DNA of 64,000 nucleotides from Rhodococcus jostii RHA1 (lineage in GTDB: Bacteria > Actinomycetota > Actinomycetes > Mycobacteriales > Mycobacteriaceae). The position numbers were made by a program, and so were the translations under genes. Positions 44,151 to 52,732 of this stretch are shown here, piece by piece (the first letter of the stretch is position 1; each line of letters opens with the position of its first letter). Where the stretch lies: positions 1,612,001 to 1,676,000 of the forward strand of contig NC_008268.1 of NCBI RefSeq assembly GCF_000014565.1. Reading direction: 5' to 3'. Below the pieces are notes generated by a model that had not been told where the DNA came from, made no database searches, and saw only the letters and a program-made list of their open reading frames with translations.

Positions 44151-44660
44151 TCACCCCACCTCACCCCGCAGCAGGGACGCCATCCGTGCGTCGAACGCCA
44201 CGAACAGCACCCGGGGAATTCCGGCGTCCGACTCACGGACGGCACCGACCGCCTGCCGGACGGCGTCGTCCGCGGGCCAGCCGTACACCCCGGACGAGAT
44301 CAGCGGGAACGCAACGGACTGTGCGCCGAGATCGGAGGCCACCGCCAGGCTGCTGGTGTAGGCGCTGCGCAGGGTGGCCGACCGATCGTCCGACGCGGAG
44401 TACACGGGGCCGACCGTGTGGATCACCCATCGAGCCGGCAACCGGCCCGCCGTCGTCGCGACGGCCTGCCCCGCCGGGAGTCCGTCCTGCAGTGTGGTGG
44501 CCCGCAGATGCCTGCATTCGGCCAGGATCTCAGGGCCACCGGCCCGGTGGATGGCGCCGTCCACGCCGCCACCCCCGAGCAGTCCGGAGTTGGCGGCGTT
44601 GACGATGGCGTCGACCTCGACCGTCGTGATGTCACCCTGCACTACCTCGATGGTGGTCAT
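44151..44660 (-). CDS. Macrodomain ADP-ribose deacetylase/hydrolase
   Basis: A 169-residue macrodomain. GDITTVEVDAIVNAANSGLL then GGGGVDGAIHRAGG is the phosphate/ribose-binding motif of the YmdB/MacroD class, and AFPLISSGVYGWPADDA is the second loop. It removes ADP-ribose from proteins or hydrolyses O-acetyl-ADP-ribose. The start is ATG at 44660. It lies seven bases after the BenE-type gene. A DNA-damage or stress role is suggested by the family only. Confidence 0.9.
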   Translation of the reverse strand: MTTIEVVQGDITTVEVDAIVNAANSGLLGGGGVDGAIHRAGGPEILAECRHLRATTLQDGLPAGQAVATTAGRLPARWVIHTVGPVYSASDDRSATLRSAYTSSLAVASDLGAQSVAFPLISSGVYGWPADDAVRQAVGAVRESDAGIPRVLFVAFDARMASLLRGEVG

Positions 44661-44667
44661 CACCCCA

Positions 44668-45858
44668 TTATCGCCGCGAGCTCACCGCGACCCGGACGAT
44701 CAGTCCGGCGACCAGCGCCCAGAACGCGGACCCGATGCCGAGGATGCTCACCCCCGACGCGGCGATCAGGAAGGTGACGACGGCGCCTTCCCGTTCGCGG
44801 ACGTCGTCGAGGGCGGAGGCCAGTGCCCCGCCGAGGGTGCCGAGGAGCGCGAGACCGGCGACCGCCTCCACGACGCCCTCGGGTGCCGCGGCGATGAGCG
44901 TGGCCACCGCGGCGGAACAGGCGGCGAGCACCAGGTAGGCCCAGCCTGCCGTGAAGGCCGCAACCCAGCGCTTTTTAGGATCGGGGTGTGCGGACGGCGC
45001 GGCGGCGAGGGCGGCGCTGATGGCGGCGAGGTTGATGGCGTGTCCGCCCGCGGGTGCGCCCACCAGGGTCCCGACTCCGGTCACCAGCATGGCCGGCCGC
45101 CACGGCACCCGGTAGCCGAACGAATTCATGACGGCGGTCCCGGGGATGTTCTGGGATGCCATCGTCACGATGTACAGCGGGATCGCGATCCCGATCATCG
45201 CCTGCCACGTCCAGGCCGGTGCGGTGACGTCGAGTCTCGGCAGGAGCGCGCTGGTGTCGAGTCCGTCGCTGCCGGAGGCGAGACCGACCGCGATCACCAC
45301 TGCGGCAGCCGCGAACGCGGCCGGCACCGCCCACCTCGGCGAGTACCGCTGCAGAACCAGCCACACGAGAACCACGGGCGCGACGGCCAGCGGAGCGTCA
45401 CGCAGCGCCAGCACCGGCGCCAGGCACAGCGGCAGCAGCACCCCCGCGAGCATCGCCTGCGCCAACGCCGAGGGGATGGCCGCGATGAGCCGTCCCAGCC
45501 GCGGCCACAGCCCGGTGAGGATCACCGCCGCCCCCACGACGACGAACGCCCCGACCGCAGCCGGCCAGCCGCCGCTCACCGTCCCCGCACCGGCGAGGAG
45601 AGCGGCGCCCGGCGTCGACCACGCCAGCGTGATCGGCATGCGGTAGTGCCGCGACATCCACAGCATGCCCAGCGCCTGCGTCACACACAACGCCAGCAGT
45701 CCCGACGCGGCCTGGGCGGAGTTCGCTCCCACCGCCGTCAATCCCGTGAGGACGACCGCGAACGAACTGGTGAAGCCCACCAGGGCGGTGACGATTCCGG
45801 CGCTGATCGGCTGGGCGGCGGAATCGGGTGAACGCACATCGCTGTCGGGCACAGACAT
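44668..45858 (-). CDS. BenE-family benzoate/H+ symporter-like transporter
   Basis: A 396-residue membrane protein with about twelve helices. SAGIVTALVGFTSSFAVVLT, WSTPGAALLAGAGTVSGGWP and GAPAGGHAINLAAISAALAA are the BenE family signatures. The known member carries benzoate, and many paralogs have other aromatic or purine-like substrates. ATG at 45858 lacks a clear ribosome site. It is divergent from a thioesterase and cotranscribed with the macrodomain gene. Confidence 0.85.
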   Translation of the reverse strand: MSVPDSDVRSPDSAAQPISAGIVTALVGFTSSFAVVLTGLTAVGANSAQAASGLLALCVTQALGMLWMSRHYRMPITLAWSTPGAALLAGAGTVSGGWPAAVGAFVVVGAAVILTGLWPRLGRLIAAIPSALAQAMLAGVLLPLCLAPVLALRDAPLAVAPVVLVWLVLQRYSPRWAVPAAFAAAAVVIAVGLASGSDGLDTSALLPRLDVTAPAWTWQAMIGIAIPLYIVTMASQNIPGTAVMNSFGYRVPWRPAMLVTGVGTLVGAPAGGHAINLAAISAALAAAPSAHPDPKKRWVAAFTAGWAYLVLAACSAAVATLIAAAPEGVVEAVAGLALLGTLGGALASALDDVREREGAVVTFLIAASGVSILGIGSAFWALVAGLIVRVAVSSRR

Positions 45859-45916
45859 AGGACGCGATTCTGCCCGACGCGTGGTCCGGGGGATCCGTGG
45901 CATTAGGGTCGGCACG

Positions 45917-46378
45917 GTGAAACACGACGACGCCCCCGCGCTGCCGACCGCCGCCGACTTCCCCGCCCTGTGGCCGGTGCCGACCCGTTGGGAAGACAAC
46001 GACCACTACGGGCACGTCAACAACGTCACGTACTACTCGTACTTCGACACGGCCGTCAACGGCTGGCTGATCGCGACGACGGGCACCGACATCCGCGATC
46101 TGCCCGCCATCGGCGTGGTCGCCGAGACGTCCTGCAAGTACGTCAGCGAGTTGACGTTTCCGGACCGTCTGCAGGTGGGGTTGTCCGTCGAGAAGCTGGG
46201 CACCCGGAGCATCGTGTATGCGCTCGCGATCTTCCGCGAGAACGACGACGCACTCGAACTCGCGGCTCTCGGCCGTTTCGTGCACGTGTATGTGGACGCG
46301 AAGACCCGGAGACCGGTGCCGATTCCCGACGAAATCCGAAGCGCTGCAACCCTTCTGGTGGTGCCGGACGCCGTCTGA
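45917..46378 (+). CDS. Acyl-CoA thioesterase (4HBT family)
   Basis: A 153-residue hotdog-fold thioesterase. TRWEDNDHYGHVNNVTYYSY holds the catalytic aspartate and the HVNN motif of 4-hydroxybenzoyl-CoA-type thioesterases, and AETSCKYVSELTFPDRLQVG follows. It hydrolyses an acyl-CoA, substrate unknown. The start is GTG at 45917. The stop codon lies in the loop of a strong hairpin that also ends the convergent phosphotransferase gene. Confidence 0.88.
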   Translation: MKHDDAPALPTAADFPALWPVPTRWEDNDHYGHVNNVTYYSYFDTAVNGWLIATTGTDIRDLPAIGVVAETSCKYVSELTFPDRLQVGLSVEKLGTRSIVYALAIFRENDDALELAALGRFVHVYVDAKTRRPVPIPDEIRSAATLLVVPDAV

Positions 46379-46389
46379 ACGTCCGGCAC
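46361..46389. terminator. Bidirectional terminator overlapping the thioesterase stop
   Basis: GTGCCGGACG (46361-46370) and CGTCCGGCAC (46380-46389) are perfect complements with a 9-base loop that contains the TGA at 46376-46378. It serves the thioesterase and the convergent kinase gene. Confidence 0.72.
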
Positions 46390-46400
46390 GACCAGGCGGT

Positions 46401-47429
46401 TCAGCGCAGTCCCTCGGCCTCCGCCGTGGCGACCGCCCGGGCGATGATGCCGTCGATCAGCGCGACCGTGGGCGCACCGGTCTCGGCCTTGTTCCGGGGG
46501 TCGTCGATCACCCGGCGCAGGACGCCCTCGGCGATGATCGCCAGCTTCCACAACGCCAGCACGTGCCAGTACCCGACATGCGTGACATCGCGTTTCGTGT
46601 GGTGGACGTAGGCCTCCACGAGGTCGGCCCGGGTGGGGAATCCCTCCAGGGTGGAGGCCGGGAACGGTCCGGCGTCCTCGTCGCCCGCTTCGGGCCAGTA
46701 GGCCAGCAATGCGCCGACGTCGGCGAGGGGGTCGCCCAGCGTGCACAGTTCCCAGTCGACCACCGCGACCACCTCACCTTCCTCGGGCGAGGTGATGACG
46801 TTGCTGAGGTGAAAATCACCGTGCACCAACGACAGTTCGGTCTGCTCCGGCATGTTGCGCTCGAGGATGCCCGCCAGGTCCTCGATTGCCGGGACCTCGC
46901 GGGTACGGGACTTCTCCCACTGATCCGTCCAGCGCTTCAACTGCCTTGCCGCGTACGGCTTGTGACTGGCCAGATCCTCCAGCCCGGCATCTCCGAGATC
47001 GACCGCATGAATCTTCGCGAGAGCCTTCGGCATCGCCAGTCCGACGGCATTCCGCTGTTCGGGTGTCAGCTTTTTCGCCACGCCGACACTGTCGATCACC
47101 ACCCCCGCGACATAGCTCATCAGCACGAGCGGCGCGTCCGTGACCTCCGGATCGTCGGTGAGCCCGAGGATCTTCGGCACCGGAACGTCGGATCCCTGCA
47201 GAGAGGACAGAATCCGATGTTCGCGGACCACGTCGTGCGCCGACGCGAGCAGATGTCCGAGCGGTGGCCGCCGCAGCACCCACCGACCACCACCCGCATC
47301 GCTGACCGCGTACGTGAGATTCGACTGACCGTTCCCGATCCTCTCGAAGCTCAGCGGCGCGATCGCTCCCACGCCGAGTCCGGCAATCCACGCAGAAACG
47401 GCATCTTCGTTCAGCCCCACAGCATTCAC
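46401..47429 (-). CDS. APH-like phosphotransferase (acyl-CoA dehydrogenase-associated type)
   Basis: A 342-residue kinase-like protein. SLVHGDFHLSNVITSPEEGE is the catalytic loop of aminoglycoside/choline phosphotransferases, and VVAVVDWELCTLGDPLADVG is the metal-binding DxE region. In actinobacteria and in fusions with ACAD10/11, such proteins work on hydroxyacyl-CoA or fatty-acid compounds. N-terminal RIGNGQSNLTYAV is the nucleotide loop. It has no adjacent dehydrogenase here, so the substrate is open. Confidence 0.82.
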   Translation of the reverse strand: MNAVGLNEDAVSAWIAGLGVGAIAPLSFERIGNGQSNLTYAVSDAGGGRWVLRRPPLGHLLASAHDVVREHRILSSLQGSDVPVPKILGLTDDPEVTDAPLVLMSYVAGVVIDSVGVAKKLTPEQRNAVGLAMPKALAKIHAVDLGDAGLEDLASHKPYAARQLKRWTDQWEKSRTREVPAIEDLAGILERNMPEQTELSLVHGDFHLSNVITSPEEGEVVAVVDWELCTLGDPLADVGALLAYWPEAGDEDAGPFPASTLEGFPTRADLVEAYVHHTKRDVTHVGYWHVLALWKLAIIAEGVLRRVIDDPRNKAETGAPTVALIDGIIARAVATAEAEGLR

Positions 47430-47544
47430 GCGCTCGATGCTAACCGCTCGGAAGCCCGATGCGGAGGGAACCGGTCCGCACCGCAGGTCGCGGCCCTAGG
47501 GTGGCAACAGTGAGGCCGATTCGGCCGGAACTGGAGGGACCGAC

Positions 47545-47913
47545 GTGGAAGTTTTCCTCATCGTGTGCGGCGTGCTCCTCGCCGTGAGTGCCGTCGCCGT
47601 GAGCATTCCCAAGCTGAGGCTGAAGGGAACCGCGTGGACGGGGTTGCAATCCCGGGGCCTGAGCGGACAGCAGGTGCGGCTGATCGGCGTGGCGGAACTC
47701 GCCGGGGGTGTCGGCGTTCTCGTCGGCCTCTACTGGACTCCACTGGGAGTGATCGCGGCGGTGGCGCTGCTGATCCTCCTCTTGTGCGCAATCGCCTTCC
47801 ACGTCCGGCACGGCGACTACGGCAACCCCGATACCCGGGCCGTCGCGATGCCCGCGGTGTACCTCGCGGTGCTGGCCGTCCTCGCCTCGATCGGGTTCGT
47901 GTTCGCGGGGTGA
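47545..47913 (+). CDS. DoxX-like small membrane protein
   Basis: A 122-residue protein with four membrane helices, beginning EVFLIVCGVLLAVSAVAVSI. The RLIGVAELAGGVGVLVGLYW and AVALLILLLCAIAFHVRHGD segments match DoxX-like (DUF2871/DoxX_2) proteins. The function is unknown. The start is GTG at 47545 after GGAGGG. It stands alone between the divergent kinase and the dehydrogenase operon. Confidence 0.8.
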   Translation: MEVFLIVCGVLLAVSAVAVSIPKLRLKGTAWTGLQSRGLSGQQVRLIGVAELAGGVGVLVGLYWTPLGVIAAVALLILLLCAIAFHVRHGDYGNPDTRAVAMPAVYLAVLAVLASIGFVFAG

Positions 47914-48066
47914 TCCGGGGTTCTCCGACCCTTGCGGCAACAACCTGGCGTCGGCTGTGTCCGAATTGGTCATTAGACGCAGCATGACACCTCGGCGCCC
48001 CCTCAAACTGGGCATTCTGCCCGGAGCCGGCGGTGCCACTTGCGCACTTCGCATTCTCGTGGATGC

Positions 48067-48082
48067 TGTGAAGTAGGACACA
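48067..48082. promoter_or_regulatory. Crp/GlxR-like site before branched-chain dehydrogenase operon
   Basis: TGTGAAGTAGGACACA matches the GlxR/Crp consensus TGTGANNTANNTCACA at 11 of 12 specified bases, including the central TA. It lies 75 bases before the E1-alpha start, a plausible activator or repressor position. Confidence 0.55.
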
Positions 48083-48156
48083 CCCTTGCCCTACTGCAGT
48101 ACCCGTCTCCTACGAACCCACAAGGTTCACGGACTCGACAACGCGAGGTGACCCCG

Positions 48157-49254
48157 ATGGTCGACAAGATTGCCTATCCGGTCCAGCTCATCCAGCCGGA
48201 CGGCCGACGGGTCTTCAGACCCGACTACACGAGCCTGGTCCGCGACATCGGACCCGACCAACTGCGCGGCCTCTACGAGGACCTCGTGGTCGCGCGTCGG
48301 ATGGATGTCGAAGCCGTCGCCCTGCAACGCCAGGGCGAACTGGGACTCTGGGCCCCCATGCTCGGGCAGGAAGCCGCACAGGTCGGCTCCGCCCGCGCCC
48401 TCCGATCCGACGACTACGCGTTCATCAGTTACCGCGAACACGCCGTCGCCTACTGCCGGGGCGTGGACCCGGGGGTGATGACCCGCATGTGGCGGGGATG
48501 CGCCCATTCCGCGTGGGATCCGAGTTCCGTGAACGTGACGAATCCCGCGATCGTCGTCGGCTCCCAGGGGCTGCACGCCACCGGGTACGCCATGGGCGCC
48601 CATCTGGACGGCGCGGAGATCGCGACGATCGCCTATTTCGGCGACGGCGCCACCAGTCAGGGCGACCTCGCCGAGGCCCTCGGCTTCTCGATGAGCTTCA
48701 ACGCGCCGGTCGTATTCTTCTGCCAGAACAACCAGTTCGCGATCAGCGAACCGGTCCACCTGCAGAGTCCCGTCCCCATCGCGCAGCGCGCCGCCGGTTA
48801 CGGCATGCCCGCCCTCCGAGTGGACGGCAACGACGTTCTCGCGGTCCTCGCGGTCACCCGCCAGGCCACTCAGCGGGCGCGCGAAGGCAGTGGGCCGACG
48901 TTCATCGAGGCCGTCACGTACCGGATGGGCCCCCACACCACATCGGACGATCCCACCCGGTATCGGGCGGCAGCCGAGACCGAGGTCTGGAAGGCCCGCG
49001 ACCCGATCAACCGGATGAGGCGCCTCCTCGACCGGGAGGGCCTGCTCGACGACACGTTCCTCGCCGGGGTGCAGGCCGCCGCCGACGACGTCGCGGCGCG
49101 ACTGCGGTCCGGGACCATCGGTGCTCCCGATCCGGAGCCGCTCGACTTGTTCGAGCACGTGTATTCCGCCGACCACCCACTCATCGACGAGGAACGCGAG
49201 CAGTACGCCGCGTACCTCGCGGGCTTCGCAGGCATCGAGGAGGCACTGTCATGA
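48157..49254 (+). CDS. bkdA: Branched-chain 2-oxoacid dehydrogenase E1 alpha
   Basis: A 365-residue thiamine-diphosphate enzyme subunit. YFGDGATSQGDLAEALGFSM and FFCQNNQFAISEP form the GDG-N TPP/Mg motif, and YRMGPHTTSDDPTRYR is the phosphorylation-loop region. It decarboxylates branched-chain keto acids (or pyruvate). The ATG at 48157 has GAGGTG upstream. It is followed by E1-beta and E2 with short overlaps. The valine operon elsewhere in the window favours the branched-chain assignment over pyruvate. Confidence 0.92.
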   Translation: MVDKIAYPVQLIQPDGRRVFRPDYTSLVRDIGPDQLRGLYEDLVVARRMDVEAVALQRQGELGLWAPMLGQEAAQVGSARALRSDDYAFISYREHAVAYCRGVDPGVMTRMWRGCAHSAWDPSSVNVTNPAIVVGSQGLHATGYAMGAHLDGAEIATIAYFGDGATSQGDLAEALGFSMSFNAPVVFFCQNNQFAISEPVHLQSPVPIAQRAAGYGMPALRVDGNDVLAVLAVTRQATQRAREGSGPTFIEAVTYRMGPHTTSDDPTRYRAAAETEVWKARDPINRMRRLLDREGLLDDTFLAGVQAAADDVAARLRSGTIGAPDPEPLDLFEHVYSADHPLIDEEREQYAAYLAGFAGIEEALS

Positions 49255-50234
49255 CCACCACCACACTGTCGCTCGGCGCCGCACTCAACGCAGGCCTCCG
49301 GCGCGCCCTCGAACACGACCGCAAGGTCGTGATCATGGGTGAGGACGTCGGACGCCTCGGCGGGGTCTTCCGCGTCACCGACACCCTGCAGAAGGATTTC
49401 GGCGACAACCGGGTCATCGACACCCCACTCGCCGAATCCGGAATCATCGGCGCCGCGTTCGGCATGGCCCTGCGCGGTTACCGGCCCGTCTGCGAGATCC
49501 AGTTCGACGGCTTCGTCTACCCCGCGTTCGACCAGATCGTGTCCCAGGTGGCCAAGATTCACTACCGCACGCAGGGCCGGGTCACCGCGCCCCTCACGAT
49601 CCGGATCCCGTACGGCGGCGGCATCGGCGCGGTCGAGCACCATTCGGAGTCACCGGAGGCGTACTTCGCACACACCGCCGGACTGCGCGTCGTCACACCC
49701 AGCAACCCGGCGGACGCGTTCCACATGATTCAGCAGTCCGTCGCGGCGGACGATCCGGTGGTGTTCTTCGAACCGAAGCGGCGGTACTGGGACAAGGCCG
49801 AGTTCGACGTGGACGCCGAACCGGACCTGCCACTGCACCGGGCCCGGGTGGCCAGAGAGGGTACGGACGCCACCATCGTCGCGTACGGCTCCGTCGTGCC
49901 GACGGCCCTGTCGGCCGCGTCCATCGCCGCCGACGAGGGGCACTCGCTCGAGGTGATAGACCTGCGCTCCCTCTCGCCGATCGACTTCGACACCATCGAG
50001 GAGTCGGTTCGCAAGACCGGAAGACTCGTCGTCGCGCACGAGGCGTCGACGTTCCTCGGCCTGGGCGCGGAGATCGCCGCGCGCATCTCCGAGCGGTGCT
50101 TCTACCAACTGGACGCGCCCGTCTTGAGGGTCGGCGGATTCGACGTTCCGTATCCCCCGGCGAAGCTGGAACTGCACCATCTGCCGGACGCCGACCGCCT
50201 GCTCGACGCGGTCGACCGCAGCCTCGCGGCCTGA
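49251..50234 (+). CDS. bkdB: Branched-chain 2-oxoacid dehydrogenase E1 beta
   Basis: A 327-residue subunit. VVIMGEDVGRLGGVFRVTDT, ESGIIGAAFGMALRGYRPV and IPYGGGIGAVEHHSESPEAY are diagnostic of the E1 beta of 2-oxoacid dehydrogenases, and VIDLRSLSPIDFDTI is the C-terminal interface. The ATG overlaps the E1-alpha stop (ATGA). It forms the alpha2-beta2 tetramer with the preceding gene. Confidence 0.93.
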   Translation: MTTTTLSLGAALNAGLRRALEHDRKVVIMGEDVGRLGGVFRVTDTLQKDFGDNRVIDTPLAESGIIGAAFGMALRGYRPVCEIQFDGFVYPAFDQIVSQVAKIHYRTQGRVTAPLTIRIPYGGGIGAVEHHSESPEAYFAHTAGLRVVTPSNPADAFHMIQQSVAADDPVVFFEPKRRYWDKAEFDVDAEPDLPLHRARVAREGTDATIVAYGSVVPTALSAASIAADEGHSLEVIDLRSLSPIDFDTIEESVRKTGRLVVAHEASTFLGLGAEIAARISERCFYQLDAPVLRVGGFDVPYPPAKLELHHLPDADRLLDAVDRSLAA

Positions 50235-50264
50235 TCGCACTCATCGGAGGAGAGGAGCCGTCCG

Positions 50265-51518
50265 TTGGCGCAGGAATTCCGCCTACCCGATCTCGGTGAG
50301 GGGCTGACGGAGGCCGAGCTGGTCTCCTGGGCCGTCGAGGTGGGCCAGACGATCGAACTCAATCAGGTGATCGGAGAAGTCGAGACAGCGAAGGCGCTCG
50401 TCGAGTTGCCTTCGCCGTACGCGGGTGTCGTAGAGGAACTGCTGGTTCCGGCGGGCGCGACGGTGCCGGTCGGGACGCCGATCATCCGGGTTGCGACGAA
50501 TGCGGCCACCGAGGAACCTCCCGCGCGCACGCCCGTTCTGGTGGGGTACGGGCCCGAGGCCGCCGCCGAGAGCAAACGGGCTCGGCGGAGGCTGGTGACC
50601 GCTCCGGAGACCGGCACGTCCGGTCCGGACCGTCGGCGCCCCGACGCGTCGCCGGCGGCCCGGGCGACCGCCCGTGAACTCGGGGTCGACCTCGCCGTCG
50701 TCGCGGGGACGGGGCCGTCCGGCGCCGTCACCCGGAACGACGTCGAATCCCACGCGGGTTCGGCCGGGCAGTCCGTGCCGTCGACACCGGAGCCGCCGGA
50801 ACCGTCGGAGCAGTCGGAGCGCGAGACCCGCACGCCGATCCGCAGCGTCCGGAAGCAGACCGCGGCGGCAATGGTCCGCAGCGCGTTCACCGCCCCGCAC
50901 GTCACCGAATTCGTGACCGTCGACGTGACCCGGTCGGTGGAACTGCTCGAACGACTGCGAGGCCTCCCCGACTTCGAGGGACTGTCGGTGACACCGCTGA
51001 GCCTGGTCGCGAAGGCGATGATCGTCGCGCTGCGCGAGAACCCGAGTCTCAACGCCTCGTGGGACGAGGAGAACCAGGAGATCGTCACCAAGCACTACGT
51101 CAATCTCGGTATCGCCGCGGCCACGCCCCGCGGTCTGGTGGTCCCGAACATCAAGGAGGCGCAGTCGCTGAGCCTGCTCGAACTGTGCCGCGCGATCACC
51201 GAACTGACTGCTACCGCGCGCAGCGGCAGAGCCGAACCCGCGCAGCTGACCGGCGGCACGGTGTCGATCACCAACGTCGGAGTGTTCGGTGTCGACGCGG
51301 GGACGCCGATTCTCAACCCCGGCGAATCGGCCATCCTCTGCCTGGGCAGCGTCACCAGGCGACCGTGGGTGCACGAGGACGAACTCGCGGTGCGGTGGGT
51401 CACCACCCTGAGCGTGTCGTTCGATCACCGGGTGGTCGACGGCGAGCAGGGGTCGAGGTTCCTGTCGTCCGTGGCGGCGATGCTGCACGATCCCGCCTCA
51501 CTGCTCGCGCACCTCTGA
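50265..51518 (+). CDS. bkdC: Branched-chain 2-oxoacid dehydrogenase E2 (dihydrolipoyl acyltransferase)
   Basis: A 417-residue E2. The lipoyl domain has GEVETAKALVELPSPYAG with the lipoylated lysine at about residue 43. A peripheral-subunit-binding domain (AARATARELGVDLAVVAGTG) is near 127-165, and the catalytic domain ends with SFDHRVVDGEQGSRFL, histidine near 388. It transfers the acyl group to CoA. It starts at TTG 50265, 30 bases after E1-beta, with a GGAGGAGAGGAG tract upstream. No E3 gene is in the window; a shared lipoamide dehydrogenase is expected elsewhere. Confidence 0.92.
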   Translation: MAQEFRLPDLGEGLTEAELVSWAVEVGQTIELNQVIGEVETAKALVELPSPYAGVVEELLVPAGATVPVGTPIIRVATNAATEEPPARTPVLVGYGPEAAAESKRARRRLVTAPETGTSGPDRRRPDASPAARATARELGVDLAVVAGTGPSGAVTRNDVESHAGSAGQSVPSTPEPPEPSEQSERETRTPIRSVRKQTAAAMVRSAFTAPHVTEFVTVDVTRSVELLERLRGLPDFEGLSVTPLSLVAKAMIVALRENPSLNASWDEENQEIVTKHYVNLGIAAATPRGLVVPNIKEAQSLSLLELCRAITELTATARSGRAEPAQLTGGTVSITNVGVFGVDAGTPILNPGESAILCLGSVTRRPWVHEDELAVRWVTTLSVSFDHRVVDGEQGSRFLSSVAAMLHDPASLLAHL

Positions 51519-51537
51519 TCCTCGGTACGTTTGGTCG

Positions 51538-52728
51538 GTGAGCACTTCCCGAGCGTCCGCGGTCGACACGCGCGAACCAGTGGCCGAGCCGCTCCGCCGG
51601 GCGCGCGCGGGAACGTTCGGGATCTTCGGGATCAACGGATTCCTGCTCGGCATGTGGGTCGTGCACATTCCGGCGATCGAGGACCGGATCGGCATCAGCC
51701 ACTCGACGCTGGGTTCGCTGCTGCTCCTGCTCGCGGTCGGCGCGATCGGCGGCATGCAGGTCAGCGGTCCACTGGCCGACCGGTTCGGCAGCAGGCGCAT
51801 GGTGATCATCGCCGGACTCGCACTGTCGGCCGCCACCGTGGGCCCGGGGCTGGCGTCCGCGGCCTGGCAACTCGGTCTCGCCCTGCTCGTGTTCGGCTTC
51901 GCGAACGGCGCACTGGACGTGTCGATGAACTCGCAGGCCGTCGAAGTCGAGCAGCGGTACGGACGGCCGATCATGTCGGCGTTCCACGCCCTGTTCTCCG
52001 TGGGCGGGGTGGCAGGATCGCTGCTCGGGGCGGCGACGCTCGCAGCCGGGTGGGCACCCGTGACGGCGTTGCTGGTCGCCGCAGGTGTCGGGGTCGTCAC
52101 CGTCGCCGCGGGCTCGCGGTGGCTGATGGCGGACCGTCCCCGCTCTCGGCACGACACCGCTCCCGCCGACAAGGCACAGGGCCGGCTGTCCACCCGGGTC
52201 CTCGCGCTCGGTGGCATCGCCTTCGTCCTCATGCTGTCGGAGGGTGTCGCGAACGACTGGAGCACCCTGCAGGTCAAGGAACACCTCGGAACGTCGGATT
52301 CCGTCGCCGCCCTCGCGTTCGGTGCCTTCTCCGTGATGATGACGGTGGGCCGGTTCACCGCGGACCGTGTGAGCGGAGCGCTCGGTCCCGTCGCCGTCGT
52401 CCGCTACGGCACCCTGATCGCGGCCCTCGGAATGCTGCTCGTCGTCGTCTCCGGGCTGCTCCCGCTCACCGTCCTGGGCTGGGCGTTGTTCGGCCTCGGG
52501 TTGTCGGGCTGTGTCCCGCAGATCTTCACCGCCGCGGGAAACCTCGGCGCGGGTTCCGCGGGCACCAACATGTCCCGGGTGGTGGGGCTGGGGTACGTCG
52601 GATTCCTCGCCGGCCCGGCCACCATCGGCTGGATCACTCAGGTGGTTCCGCTCACCGTCGCGATGGTGGTGCCCCTGGTCTGTGTGCTGGTGGCCGCCAT
52701 GTTCGCGGGGGCGGTCCGGCGCACCTGA
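51538..52728 (+). CDS. MFS transporter
   Basis: A 396-residue twelve-helix permease. FGIFGINGFLLGMWVVHIPA, the GPLADRFGSRRMVIIAG loop, and MSAFHALFSVGGVAGSLLGA suggest the FucP/YbjJ-like family. The substrate cannot be read. GTG at 51538 follows 20 bases after the E2 stop, so it may be cotranscribed with the dehydrogenase genes, but there is no evidence it carries their substrate. The short gap to the convergent multicopper oxidase gene holds a weak hairpin. Confidence 0.8.
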   Translation: MSTSRASAVDTREPVAEPLRRARAGTFGIFGINGFLLGMWVVHIPAIEDRIGISHSTLGSLLLLLAVGAIGGMQVSGPLADRFGSRRMVIIAGLALSAATVGPGLASAAWQLGLALLVFGFANGALDVSMNSQAVEVEQRYGRPIMSAFHALFSVGGVAGSLLGAATLAAGWAPVTALLVAAGVGVVTVAAGSRWLMADRPRSRHDTAPADKAQGRLSTRVLALGGIAFVLMLSEGVANDWSTLQVKEHLGTSDSVAALAFGAFSVMMTVGRFTADRVSGALGPVAVVRYGTLIAALGMLLVVVSGLLPLTVLGWALFGLGLSGCVPQIFTAAGNLGAGSAGTNMSRVVGLGYVGFLAGPATIGWITQVVPLTVAMVVPLVCVLVAAMFAGAVRRT

Positions 52729-52732
52729 CCTT

